Assembly (NCBI RefSeq): GCF_000510645.1
Contig: NZ_KI783301.1
Location: 2,735,151 to 2,799,150, forward strand
DNA length: 64,000 nucleotides
Reading direction: 5' to 3'
From: Thermicanus aegyptius DSM 12793
Lineage (GTDB): Bacteria > Bacillota > Bacilli > Thermicanales > Thermicanaceae
Made by a program: the position numbers and the translations under genes. Shown here piece by piece: positions 8,874-16,733 of this stretch (positions are counted from its first letter, which is position 1; the number at the start of each line of letters is the position of its first letter). The notes below the pieces were generated by a model. That model worked only from the letters and a program-made list of their open reading frames with translations, was not told the DNA's origin and searched no databases.

Positions 8874-9785
8874 TCATGATATGGTTTGGGTTCCGGAGGG
8901 GAACGTTTCTTCCGCATGCGTCAAGGAGTCCTCCTGGGAAGGGGGTTTGATCAAGATCTTCTCCCCATCAAACTCCAAAATCACCTTATCCCGGATCCCC
9001 ATTTCTTGTAAGTACTCCTGAGGGATTTGCAGCCTTCCCACCCGGTCCACCACGGTAAACTCTTGGTGAAGATCTCCCTGCCCGCCTGGTGCGCCCGAGG
9101 GAGCATATCCCCCACGGAGAAATTCGCTGCTGGTTAATCCATCCCGGATGGCCACCACCCGATCCACTTTCTTCGCTAACGCCAAATCATGGGTGACGAT
9201 CAGAACCGTTACCCCCATTTCCCGGTTAATTTCCCGAAAAATGTTCATAATCACTTCTGCGGTTGCGGTATCTACCGCACCCGTCGGCTCATCCGCCAAA
9301 AGAAGTTTCGGCTGATTGGCCAAAGCGATGGCGATGGCTACCCGTTGTTGTTCTCCTCCTGATAATTGTTCCAACCTGTTCTTCATGCGGTGGGAAAGAC
9401 CTACCGCGTCAAGCAATTCCTTTGCCCGGTTTACATCATACCGTCCGTTTAAAAGCATGGGCAGCGTTACATTCTCAAGGGCGGTGAGATAAGGGAGCAG
9501 ATTGCGGGCATTATTCTGCCAAATAAAACCAACCGTCGAGCGCTTATATCTCACTAAATCCTGCTCACTAATCTTGGTTAGATCCCATTCCCCCACCCTC
9601 ACCTGGCCGGCGGAAGGGCGGTCCAATCCGCCCAAGATATTGAGCAAAGTGGACTTGCCGCTTCCGCTCGCTCCGATGATCGCCATCATCTCCCCATCTT
9701 CCACGTCGAGATTAAGTCCTTGGAGGGCCATCACCTCGACCTCTTCCGTCTTATAAATCTTTACCAACCCTTCGCAATGGATCAT
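8874..9785 (-). CDS. MacB/LolD-type ABC ATPase with C-terminal AbrB-like domain
   Basis: This is the nucleotide-binding subunit for the FtsX-type permease encoded immediately upstream (one base between stop and start). Walker A is GASGSGKST (38-46), the signature is LSGGEQQR (141-148), Walker B is LLLADEP (161-167) and the H-loop is THD. Typical LolD-like ATPases end near residue 230. Here about 70 residues follow: a Gly/Ser/Pro linker and then a swapped-hairpin AbrB/SpoVT-like module at ~242-281 (FTVVDRVGRLQIPQEYL...DKVILEFDGEKILI). That module normally binds DNA or multimerises. The fusion is unusual and may tether a regulator or drive dimerisation. Confidence 0.9.
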   Translation of the reverse strand: MIHCEGLVKIYKTEEVEVMALQGLNLDVEDGEMMAIIGASGSGKSTLLNILGGLDRPSAGQVRVGEWDLTKISEQDLVRYKRSTVGFIWQNNARNLLPYLTALENVTLPMLLNGRYDVNRAKELLDAVGLSHRMKNRLEQLSGGEQQRVAIAIALANQPKLLLADEPTGAVDTATAEVIMNIFREINREMGVTVLIVTHDLALAKKVDRVVAIRDGLTSSEFLRGGYAPSGAPGGQGDLHQEFTVVDRVGRLQIPQEYLQEMGIRDKVILEFDGEKILIKPPSQEDSLTHAEETFPSGTQTIS

Positions 9786-9786
9786 C

Positions 9787-12705
9787 TTATCGCTCCTCTC
9801 CCAATTTTACAGCCTGATGAATCCGGAGACTGCGGATCCGATAGGTGAGGAATAAAGCTCCGATCGCGATCATCAGGAGAACCATGGTGAGCAGGCTGTA
9901 GAGATCGCTTTGGCGGAAAATCACCTCAAAGGGAGGCACCTGGGTCTGATTCGTTCCCGTCACCTGCATGAAGGGGATGAAGAGGCGGCTCGCCATCCCT
10001 CCGGAAACGAGGCCCATGAGGATAGAAGTCCCCGCGGTGAAAATCTGTTCTAATAAGAGCATCGTGATGAGTTCACTCCGCTTTAGTCCGGACGCCCGCA
10101 AAATGCCGAACTGAACGGAGCGGGAGGAGAGGGAGTAGAACCAGTAAAGAAGGTACCCCAGGAGTGAGATGAAGATGGATACGAGAAATCCCAAACTTAA
10201 GACGCCGAAAACACCGCCACGGGAAGGATGTTTTAACTGGCGAATCATCTCAGACCGATGGTCCTCCACACTGAGGAGATAGATTCCTTGATCCGCAAGG
10301 CGGTTCATCATCTCCACCACGCTGCCGTCCGGGGCCATCTTGATCCATACCTGATAAGGCTCAATGGGAATCTGGTCCTGAAGGTAAGCCAGATTTACGA
10401 TGAAGAAGGGGGCTTCATCCGGATAGAGGGTCGGCCAATACGGAGCCCCTGCATATAGGATGAAGTCTACCGGCTGGGACTTAATCACCAACGTGAGAAC
10501 GGTACCCGGTTTTAGGTCATATTTCTCCATGAACTTCTTGGAGGCGATAAGGGCCGCCTCATGCTTGCCCAGAAGCTCAAGATATTGGTAGGGATGGTAA
10601 GGCGCGAAGAGGGAGCTCTTAAAATAGGCCACTTTGGCAAAATCGGCGTTATCGATGGCCATCATCTTCCCCTGCCCTAACGATTTCCCCCCCACCGCGA
10701 CGCTTACATCCTTCGTGAGGACGCGGGTCACCGCCTTCGCCCCCTTTAGGTTTTGAAAGGCTTCAAAGGGAGGTTCAACATAACGAAAGGGGATCTCCAC
10801 AGGAGCGGGTGGACCCCCCCCTCCCGGACCGCCCGGACCTCCCGAATTCCCCCCCGAACCCCCTCCGGAGTACCCAGGCATTCCTCCCCCCGGACTCCCA
10901 CCACCGGGATTGGCAGAGGGCATACTCCCCATCTCGCTGGGATCAATCTGCTTCTCCCATTGGGCTTCCATTACCACATCGGTCCCCGTCTTATATAGAA
11001 ACCGCTCCGTTTCGTTCTGGTCGATGGTCCTGGCGGAAGAAGCGCTGTAAACCCCTAAACCCAGCGTCAAGGTGAGGAGGAGCATGACGGGATGGTATTG
11101 CTTCGCCGACCGGGAGAGCTGGGTCATGGTTAAGTAAAACGGAAGGTTTAACCAACGCTTGGTCAAGACGAACAAGAGCCGCAAAACAAGCGGAAGAAGG
11201 CGAAGGAAGAGAAATCCCGCACCAAACAAAAATATGGCAGGAATGAAGAAGAGCAGGGGATCGACCTGCAGTTGATCGGCGGTAAGCCCGGTAGATAGAA
11301 GGGTGATCTTCCGCTGCATGAAGAGATACCATCCATAGGCGGCCACTCCGAGCAATATGAGATCCAGAAAGATCTTTTCCCAAAAAGCTCTTCTCCCCAC
11401 ATTGGCCAATTCCTGCTTGTAATTCACCACGCTTTGTTTCGCAAAACCCAAGATGGGAACGGTGTTGGCCAAGACGGCGAATAGAATGGCAAGGAGAGCA
11501 TAGAGGAGAATATCCGGCGTAAACTCCACCATGACCGCTTTTCGGTTGACGAAAGAGAGGAAACCGTTGCTGGATCCCAGAACTTTGGCCATCCAATATC
11601 CCAGGATCGGCCCCAGGATGAATGAGGCTCCGCCGATTAGCAAGGACTCCAGGAAATAAAGGAGGATGATCTGCCGGGTGCTGCTCCCCCGACTTCTTAG
11701 GACAACGATATCTCCCCGCTGACGTTCCAACCCTTGTCTTGCATTCATGATGATAAAGTAAAAGAGAAGAACCAGGATGGGTGCCGCCAATGTAAAGAGC
11801 ATAAGGCGGAGCTGGCCGCTTTCCCGCTGGAATTGATCCAGCAGGTCATAAAAGGAGATTTCCGTTTTCGTATTGGGAAGGATCTTGTTTAACTCAATAT
11901 CAAGATTGGCCAAGGCATTCCTGGCAAAAGCCATTTGGGAACTGGTCAGGTCGTTTAAATTGAAAAGATAGAGCCAGTTGGCCACGTTTAAGGGGACTCC
12001 CTTTTGTATCAGTTCCTCTTTCATGACCTTTTCACTGACCAGGAACATATTCCGCATTAAATCCTTTCCCAGGTACCAGTAAGGGCTTTCTTCATCTTTT
12101 ATTTCATAGCTTCCCACCACTTTGATCTTAAGGGGTGGGATCCCCTTCCCTCCGGTAACCGGGTAACTGACCACTTGCCCGATCTTAAGCCCTTGGATAT
12201 AGAGTGATTCCCTGGGCAGTATCGCTTCAATCACTCCATTTTGGATTTGATCGGAGAAGAGCTTCCCCTCCACCATCTGGATCTCATCCTTTGGGTCGGA
12301 GAGGGATAGGATGCCCAGCTGCCTTCTCTTACTGCTCTCCCCTTCCGCTCCCGAAACGATCTCCACAGGTTGGATCTTCAACTGATAGGCGGGAATCATG
12401 CGATCGAGAGGGAGCCCGATCCGCTTCGCCAACTCCTCCCGGGTGAAACGGTCCATTTGGGCCACTTGCTCCTTTTCCGGGAATTGATTGGCGATGGTCT
12501 GGTAGCGGAGAACGAGGGCTCCGGCAGGCAGCCCTTTGGCGCCATAGTCCATGAGCTCTTTATAAACCAGATTTTTGATCGACCCGTTGGTATACATGGG
12601 AATGCTGGTGGTTAGCGCCACTGCGATGATGAGACTGACGAGGGATATAAGGGTCGTCCCCTTTCGACTCCACATTTTCATAAAGAGAAAACGCAAGATG
12701 TGCAT
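9787..12705 (-). CDS. FtsX-like ABC permease, duplicated, with Gly-rich extracellular loop
   Basis: The 972-aa membrane protein carries two FtsX-type modules. There is an N-terminal helix (~18-40), an extracytoplasmic region, a helix cluster at ~305-520 and a final helix cluster after residue ~850 (FGVLSLGFLVSIFISLLGYLLY; LMIAIGALFLTYRIRSLRIHQAVKLGEE). Residues ~593-635 form a striking Gly/Pro/Ser-rich linker (PGGGSPGGGMPGYSGGG...). This architecture is that of MacB/LolC-like mechanotransmission exporters, which move lipids, peptides or lipoproteins rather than sugars. Its gene is sandwiched between the adaptor (3 bp gap) and the AbrB-fused ATPase (1 bp gap). Confidence 0.93.
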   Translation of the reverse strand: MHILRFLFMKMWSRKGTTLISLVSLIIAVALTTSIPMYTNGSIKNLVYKELMDYGAKGLPAGALVLRYQTIANQFPEKEQVAQMDRFTREELAKRIGLPLDRMIPAYQLKIQPVEIVSGAEGESSKRRQLGILSLSDPKDEIQMVEGKLFSDQIQNGVIEAILPRESLYIQGLKIGQVVSYPVTGGKGIPPLKIKVVGSYEIKDEESPYWYLGKDLMRNMFLVSEKVMKEELIQKGVPLNVANWLYLFNLNDLTSSQMAFARNALANLDIELNKILPNTKTEISFYDLLDQFQRESGQLRLMLFTLAAPILVLLFYFIIMNARQGLERQRGDIVVLRSRGSSTRQIILLYFLESLLIGGASFILGPILGYWMAKVLGSSNGFLSFVNRKAVMVEFTPDILLYALLAILFAVLANTVPILGFAKQSVVNYKQELANVGRRAFWEKIFLDLILLGVAAYGWYLFMQRKITLLSTGLTADQLQVDPLLFFIPAIFLFGAGFLFLRLLPLVLRLLFVLTKRWLNLPFYLTMTQLSRSAKQYHPVMLLLTLTLGLGVYSASSARTIDQNETERFLYKTGTDVVMEAQWEKQIDPSEMGSMPSANPGGGSPGGGMPGYSGGGSGGNSGGPGGPGGGGPPAPVEIPFRYVEPPFEAFQNLKGAKAVTRVLTKDVSVAVGGKSLGQGKMMAIDNADFAKVAYFKSSLFAPYHPYQYLELLGKHEAALIASKKFMEKYDLKPGTVLTLVIKSQPVDFILYAGAPYWPTLYPDEAPFFIVNLAYLQDQIPIEPYQVWIKMAPDGSVVEMMNRLADQGIYLLSVEDHRSEMIRQLKHPSRGGVFGVLSLGFLVSIFISLLGYLLYWFYSLSSRSVQFGILRASGLKRSELITMLLLEQIFTAGTSILMGLVSGGMASRLFIPFMQVTGTNQTQVPPFEVIFRQSDLYSLLTMVLLMIAIGALFLTYRIRSLRIHQAVKLGEER

Positions 12706-12708
12706 GGT

Positions 12709-13896
12709 TTATCGCCCCACGATCCGTTCGCCGCCGCGAAGTCCGCTCAGGATCTCCACTTCCGTCGCAGATTGAAGCCCCAGTTCCACATCGACCTCCC
12801 GTTTTGTCTCACCATCGGTGACGATCACATAATTCCGCCCTCCGTAGGTATAGAGGAAGGAAAGGGGAATTTTCACCACATCCTCTTTGCGCTGCAAAAC
12901 GATGGAAGCCGTCGCATTGGTCCCTCGAGTCACCCCTTCGGGAACCTTATCCAGAGAAATGAGGAGATACTGGCTCCGTTCATCCTGAACTCCTCCCGAT
13001 CTCCCATTAACCGGTTGATAGGGATTGTATGGGTTGTATGGGTTGTATGGATCTTGTTTTTGCTGATTGTTTGGGTTGGGCATGGCGATGATCCGACCCG
13101 TTAGCGCCTCATTCACCCCGCTGATGGTTACCCTTGCCTCTTGATCGATATGGAGAGACTCCAGGTCTTTATCGGTCACCCGGACGCCCACCATCAAATC
13201 GTTCGGGTTTATAAGTAGAAAAACAGGATCATACGGTTTCACCGAGTCTCCCGGGTTATAATAGACCGCCTCCACCCTGCCTGCGTAGGGTGCGGTAAGT
13301 TTTGAATTGACCAACTTCCTAACCAATTTCTGATGGGCAATCTGCTTTTCCAAAAAGGCGGCCTTCATCTGCTCCTGGGCGATGCGGTCGGCCTCCGTCA
13401 TCGGTTCCTTGCGAAGCTCGGTGATCAGCTTCTGTTCCTCAACCTTTAGATCATTGGCGCTCCGCTCAATCTCCAAGTCCAAGTCTTGGGTCTCCACCTC
13501 TGCAAGGAGTTGCCCTGCCGTCACATGATCTCCCGGTTTCACATACACTCCTTTCAAACGAAAAGTATCGGTTGACGTTCCTTGCCCGGTATCGTTTTGT
13601 CCGTTAGAAGGCGGTTCGCTCCCGACGAAATAGAGCAGTTCCTCTTCCTTAGAGAATACTTTCCCTTGACCTTGGATGCTGATCTCGATCGGTCCTCGGG
13701 TGACGGTCATCTCCGGCTTCTTTGAGATTTTGGGAGGTTCAATGTTTGGCAGGTTCTCCTCCGTCTGCTCCGCCGGAAGAAGGCCACAGCCAACGAGGAG
13801 ATTGATCATGAGGAGAAAGGCGAGGGGCGCGAGGAAAATCCGGCCCTCTACTCTAAATCTTCTGTACTTTGCCGTCCACCATCTCATAGATTTCAT
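12709..13896 (-). CDS. HlyD/MacA-type efflux adaptor lipoprotein
   Basis: This is the periplasmic-adaptor homologue (YknX type) for the neighbouring MacB-like exporter. The ATG at 13896 overlaps the end of the upstream ATPase gene by 44 bp and is backed by GGAGGTAGCCG, a well-spaced site. The N-terminal signal ends in LLVGC, a lipobox. The lipoyl/hairpin region is around residues 75-190 (GVYVKPGDHVTAGQLLAEVETQDLDL; LVNSKLTAPYAGRVEAVYYNPGDSV), followed by a beta-barrel and a membrane-proximal domain ending VEILSGLRGGERIVGR. An odd PYNPYNPYNPYQP tandem repeat (about 280-292) interrupts the barrel region. Confidence 0.92.
   Translation of the reverse strand: MKSMRWWTAKYRRFRVEGRIFLAPLAFLLMINLLVGCGLLPAEQTEENLPNIEPPKISKKPEMTVTRGPIEISIQGQGKVFSKEEELLYFVGSEPPSNGQNDTGQGTSTDTFRLKGVYVKPGDHVTAGQLLAEVETQDLDLEIERSANDLKVEEQKLITELRKEPMTEADRIAQEQMKAAFLEKQIAHQKLVRKLVNSKLTAPYAGRVEAVYYNPGDSVKPYDPVFLLINPNDLMVGVRVTDKDLESLHIDQEARVTISGVNEALTGRIIAMPNPNNQQKQDPYNPYNPYNPYQPVNGRSGGVQDERSQYLLISLDKVPEGVTRGTNATASIVLQRKEDVVKIPLSFLYTYGGRNYVIVTDGETKREVDVELGLQSATEVEILSGLRGGERIVGR
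13021..13052. repeat. 9-bp tandem repeat coding for (NPY)n inside the adaptor gene
   Basis: Three to four copies of GGTTGTATG lie head to tail and encode the NPY repeats of the adaptor on the minus strand. Copy-number change would add or remove three residues without a frameshift. Confidence 0.75.
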
Positions 13897-14542
13897 CGGC
13901 TACCTCCAATAATGCGGGATCATGGGTGGTCATAAGAAGGGTTACCCCTTCTCGGACGATTAGGGATTTAAACATCTGAATCATTTGCAAGCTCCTCTTG
14001 CTATCCAGCTCGGCTGTCGGCTCATCGGCCAAGACAAGGCGGGGGCGATGAACCAGAGCACGGGCGATGGCGACCCGCTGCTGCTCTCCCCCGGATAATT
14101 CGTACGGTTTGTGCTTCATCCGTTTCTCTAATCCTACCAAAGCGAGGGTTTCTTCTACTCTTTCTTTCCATAGCTTCGGCTTTACCCCGGCCAAACGAAG
14201 GGTAAGCTCCACATTTTCCGCAGCGGTAAGAAGAGGCATAAGAGCAAACGCCTGGAATATAAAGCCAATTCTCGTTCTGCGAATCATGGTTCGTTCCATA
14301 TCGGTGAGGCTGGAGAGGGGATGCCCCTCAAACCACACTTCTCCCTGGGTGGGAAGATCAAGACCTCCAATGATATTAAGGAGGGTGGTCTTTCCCGAAC
14401 CGGATCTGCCTTTAAGCATCACGAGGGTTCCAGGCTTAATCTTTAAATCCACCCCCTTGAGAACCTCCAGCTCCCCTCCCGCCACCGGAAAGGAGCGGGT
14501 TACCCCTTTTACGGAAATTTCGTCTTCAAATGTGGCGGCCAC
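13853..14542 (-). CDS. MacB-type ABC transporter ATPase, first gene of the exporter operon
   Basis: A 229-aa LolD/MacB-like ATPase: Walker A GRSGSGKTT, signature LSGGEQQR, Walker B LVLADEP, D-loop SKRS, H-loop TTHD. It is a second NBD besides the AbrB-fused one, so the FtsX permease may use a heterodimer or two alternative ATPases. The start is unsure. The GTG at 14542 has no well-placed ribosome site, while a strong AAGGAGG (14574-14580) lies upstream with only in-frame ATC/ATT codons between, so a rare non-ATG start a few codons earlier is possible. The gene is divergent from the polyketide synthase gene. Confidence 0.9.
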   Translation of the reverse strand: MAATFEDEISVKGVTRSFPVAGGELEVLKGVDLKIKPGTLVMLKGRSGSGKTTLLNIIGGLDLPTQGEVWFEGHPLSSLTDMERTMIRRTRIGFIFQAFALMPLLTAAENVELTLRLAGVKPKLWKERVEETLALVGLEKRMKHKPYELSGGEQQRVAIARALVHRPRLVLADEPTAELDSKRSLQMIQMFKSLIVREGVTLLMTTHDPALLEVADEIYEMVDGKVQKI

Positions 14543-14739
14543 CTCTTTTTCTACAATCTCCTCGATTTCGATCCCTCCTTTATCCTCTGTGGGATTTTAT
14601 ATTTGCCCCTTATACATAATAAACGAATGAGAACTGGAAAGGTTGCAAATTATATCTAAATTTTTGATGTTATCCCGGATATTTTTTTAGGAGTTGGATA
14701 GGGTAAAAATAGAAGATCCATTTCAGAAAGGAAATTCCC

Positions 14740-15822
14740 ATGCCCATCATTCTTTCCGTTGGGACGGCAACCCCTCCCTACCGATTTGCACAGGAACAGG
14801 TGAAGGAGCTGGCCAAAGAATTGTTCCGTTCCTTCCCCAACCTGGAACGGTATCTTCCTGTCTTTGACCACACCGAGATCAAGGAAAGATATTTCTCGAT
14901 GCCCTCTTCCTGGTTTTTTGAAAATCATTCTTTTTCGGAGCGGAATCGCCTCTATCTGGAGAAGGCGGTTTCCCTAGGAAAAGAAGCAATTCAAAGGGCG
15001 CTTCAGAAGGCAAATCTCGGAACGGATCAAATTCGTCATTTTCTTTTCATCTCATCCACAGGCATTGCCACGCCCACTGTAGATGCCTACATCATCCAGG
15101 ACTTAGGAATGGATCGTCATGTGATGAGAACCCCCATATGGGGACTGGGTTGCGCCGGAGGGGTGGTGGGACTCGCCAGGGCTTTTGAGCTGGCCAAAGC
15201 TTATCCAAAAGACCGGATTCTCCTCCTCGCCCTCGAGCTTGTGGGGCTCACCTTCATTCCGGAGGATCTAACGAAAAGCAATCTGATCGCCGCCTCCCTT
15301 TTTGGGGAGGGGGCAGCCGCCGTTCTCATCCAAGGGGAGGATCTGCCTCTTCCCGATCAAGGCAGGGTTTATCCCCACTTTCACTCGGCTTACGGCACCC
15401 TTTTCCCGGACTCCTATGAGGTGATGGGCTGGGATCTGGATGAGAATGGCCTGAAAGTTCGTTTCTCCCGAGACATTCCCGCCTTCATCCGCAAACATCT
15501 ACGGAATGCCGTAGAGGAGTATCTCGGGAAAGAAAATCTTGCCCTTTCAGGCATCTCCCATTATCTCCTTCATCCAGGAGGGAAAAAGGTGCTGGATGCT
15601 TACGTGGAGTCGTTCGGTCTTCCCCCGGGAAAGGTGGAATATTCCCGGGAAATATTGCGCCACTACGGCAATCTCTCCTCCGCTTCCGTTCTTTTCGTGC
15701 TAGAAAAGATATACCCCCAGGGTCAAGAGGGGGAATGGGGGATGATGGCTGCCTTAGGTCCCGGCTTCTCCCTTGAACAACTTCTCCTGCATTGGAGAAG
15801 GGGAAAAAAAGGGGAATCCTAA
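14740..15822 (+). CDS. bpsA: Type III polyketide synthase (chalcone/stilbene synthase superfamily, BpsA type)
   Basis: This homodimeric ketosynthase condenses an acyl-CoA starter with malonyl-CoA to make alkylpyrones or alkylresorcinols. The thiolase-fold triad is intact: Cys138 (WGLGCAGG), His278 (YLLHPGGKK) and Asn311 (HYGNLSSAS). Length (360 aa) is normal. The next gene encodes an isoprenylcysteine-methyltransferase-like membrane enzyme, starting two bases after this stop. That bpsA-bpsB pairing in B. subtilis makes triketide pyrones and their methyl ethers. The starter (often long or branched fatty acyl-CoA in Bacillales) cannot be read from sequence. Confidence 0.93.
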   Translation: MPIILSVGTATPPYRFAQEQVKELAKELFRSFPNLERYLPVFDHTEIKERYFSMPSSWFFENHSFSERNRLYLEKAVSLGKEAIQRALQKANLGTDQIRHFLFISSTGIATPTVDAYIIQDLGMDRHVMRTPIWGLGCAGGVVGLARAFELAKAYPKDRILLLALELVGLTFIPEDLTKSNLIAASLFGEGAAAVLIQGEDLPLPDQGRVYPHFHSAYGTLFPDSYEVMGWDLDENGLKVRFSRDIPAFIRKHLRNAVEEYLGKENLALSGISHYLLHPGGKKVLDAYVESFGLPPGKVEYSREILRHYGNLSSASVLFVLEKIYPQGQEGEWGMMAALGPGFSLEQLLLHWRRGKKGES

Positions 15823-15824
15823 CC

Positions 15825-16427
15825 ATGCGACTCGTCTTCTCTTCCACACCTTCCGTTGTCCTCTTCTTTCTTCTTCTGCTTTTCCTTGCCGCCCAGCGCA
15901 TGGGGGAATTGATTTTAGCCCGGCGCAACGGGAGATGGATCAAGGAACAGGGGGGATTTGAAGTGGGCAAGGGTCACTATCCTTTTTTCATTCTTCTTCA
16001 TCTCCTTTTCTTCTTCTCCCTTCTGGGGGAATTTTTCTGGAAGCGGAAGCCCCTTCCCTCCTGGTGGGCGGTCCCTCTTATCTTCTTCCTTCTCTCCCAA
16101 GGGCTTCGCTACTCAGCCATCTCCTCATTGGGACCTTTTTGGAATACGCGCATCTATATTCTTCCCCGCGCATCCCTTCATCCCAAAGGGCCTTACCGTT
16201 TCCTACGTCATCCCAACTACTTGGCCGTCATGGCAGAGCTGATTTCTTTTCCCCTCACCTTTGGTCTCTATGGCACCGCCATCCTCTTTTTCCTTCTTAA
16301 CCTCCCCCTGATGATCTGGCGAATCCGGGTAGAAGAACGGGCCCTCTCCCGCTTTTGTCCCTATGAAGAAGAGATGGGGGATAAGCCCCGTTTTCTCTTC
16401 AAGATTCCTCGTTTGCACCAGCATTAA
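15825..16427 (+). CDS. bpsB: ICMT-family membrane methyltransferase (BpsB type)
   Basis: The ATG at 15825, two bases after bpsA and preceded by AGGGGA, is chosen over an upstream TTG within bpsA. The protein has about five hydrophobic segments and the isoprenylcysteine carboxyl methyltransferase C-terminal motif (GPYRFLRHPNYLAV... and RVEERAL), where SAM binds. In B. subtilis the BpsB homologue O-methylates the alkylpyrones made by BpsA, and the tight coupling suggests the same here. Confidence 0.9.
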   Translation: MRLVFSSTPSVVLFFLLLLFLAAQRMGELILARRNGRWIKEQGGFEVGKGHYPFFILLHLLFFFSLLGEFFWKRKPLPSWWAVPLIFFLLSQGLRYSAISSLGPFWNTRIYILPRASLHPKGPYRFLRHPNYLAVMAELISFPLTFGLYGTAILFFLLNLPLMIWRIRVEERALSRFCPYEEEMGDKPRFLFKIPRLHQH

Positions 16428-16507
16428 ACGCCTCTCCCTCCCTTTCTAAAAACGAGATTTTACCCCTCACTCCTGATGAGTTTAAAGAATTCTTCGCCCC
16501 CAAAAAA

Positions 16508-16536
16508 ATGACAAGGAAAAGAAAATGGAATACAAT
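16508..16536 (+). promoter_or_regulatory. Sigma-A-like promoter for the hutH leader
   Basis: ATGACA (16508-16513) and TACAAT (16531-16536) are separated by exactly 17 bp, each one mismatch from the -35 and -10 consensus. Transcription would start near 16543, about 190 bases ahead of hutH. Confidence 0.65.
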
Positions 16537-16600
16537 AATAGAGATCGTAAGTTTTACTTTCCATCCATATACGGAGGAATAATAAGGAGGAATTCGGATC

Positions 16601-16663
16601 ATGGGAGGGTGCCCTCATCCATGGAGAATATCGGAAAAGGGATCGATCACGGGGATTGGCTGA
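16601..16663 (+). CDS. Putative 20-residue leader peptide upstream of hutH
   Basis: A short ORF, MGGCPHPWRISEKGSITGIG, starts at an ATG preceded by AAGGAGG (16584-16590) with a 10-base spacer. It lies about 58 bases downstream of a good promoter and its TGA stop falls inside the ascending arm of a 13-bp terminator-like hairpin. This geometry is that of a translated attenuator leader. It carries one His and one Trp codon, not a run, so a classical amino-acid-stalling mechanism is not obvious. It could be chance. Confidence 0.45.
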   Translation: MGGCPHPWRISEKGSITGIG

Positions 16664-16690
16664 ATCAGCCAATCCCCTTCCTTTTTCCTT
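16651..16690 (+). terminator. Terminator-like hairpin (possible attenuator) before hutH
   Basis: A perfect 13-bp inverted repeat (GGGGATTGGCTGA, 16651-16663, with its complement at 16665-16677) is followed by a pyrimidine-rich tract TTCCTTTTTCCTTTCTT. It sits between the promoter and the hutH ribosome site, so it would terminate leader transcripts unless opened, for example by ribosomes finishing the leader ORF. Confidence 0.6.
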
Positions 16691-16733
16691 TCTTCTGATA
16701 AAGCAAGAAAGAAGGAGCAAGGAGGATAGAAAC

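Noticed and set aside
10991..11596. Minus-strand frame of 201 codons inside the FtsX gene
   Set aside because: Alternative frame of the real permease gene; Ser/Arg/His-rich with no family.
13021..13052. CRISPR-like short repeats
   Set aside because: Nine-base tandem repeats inside a coding region without spacers; they encode NPY repeats.
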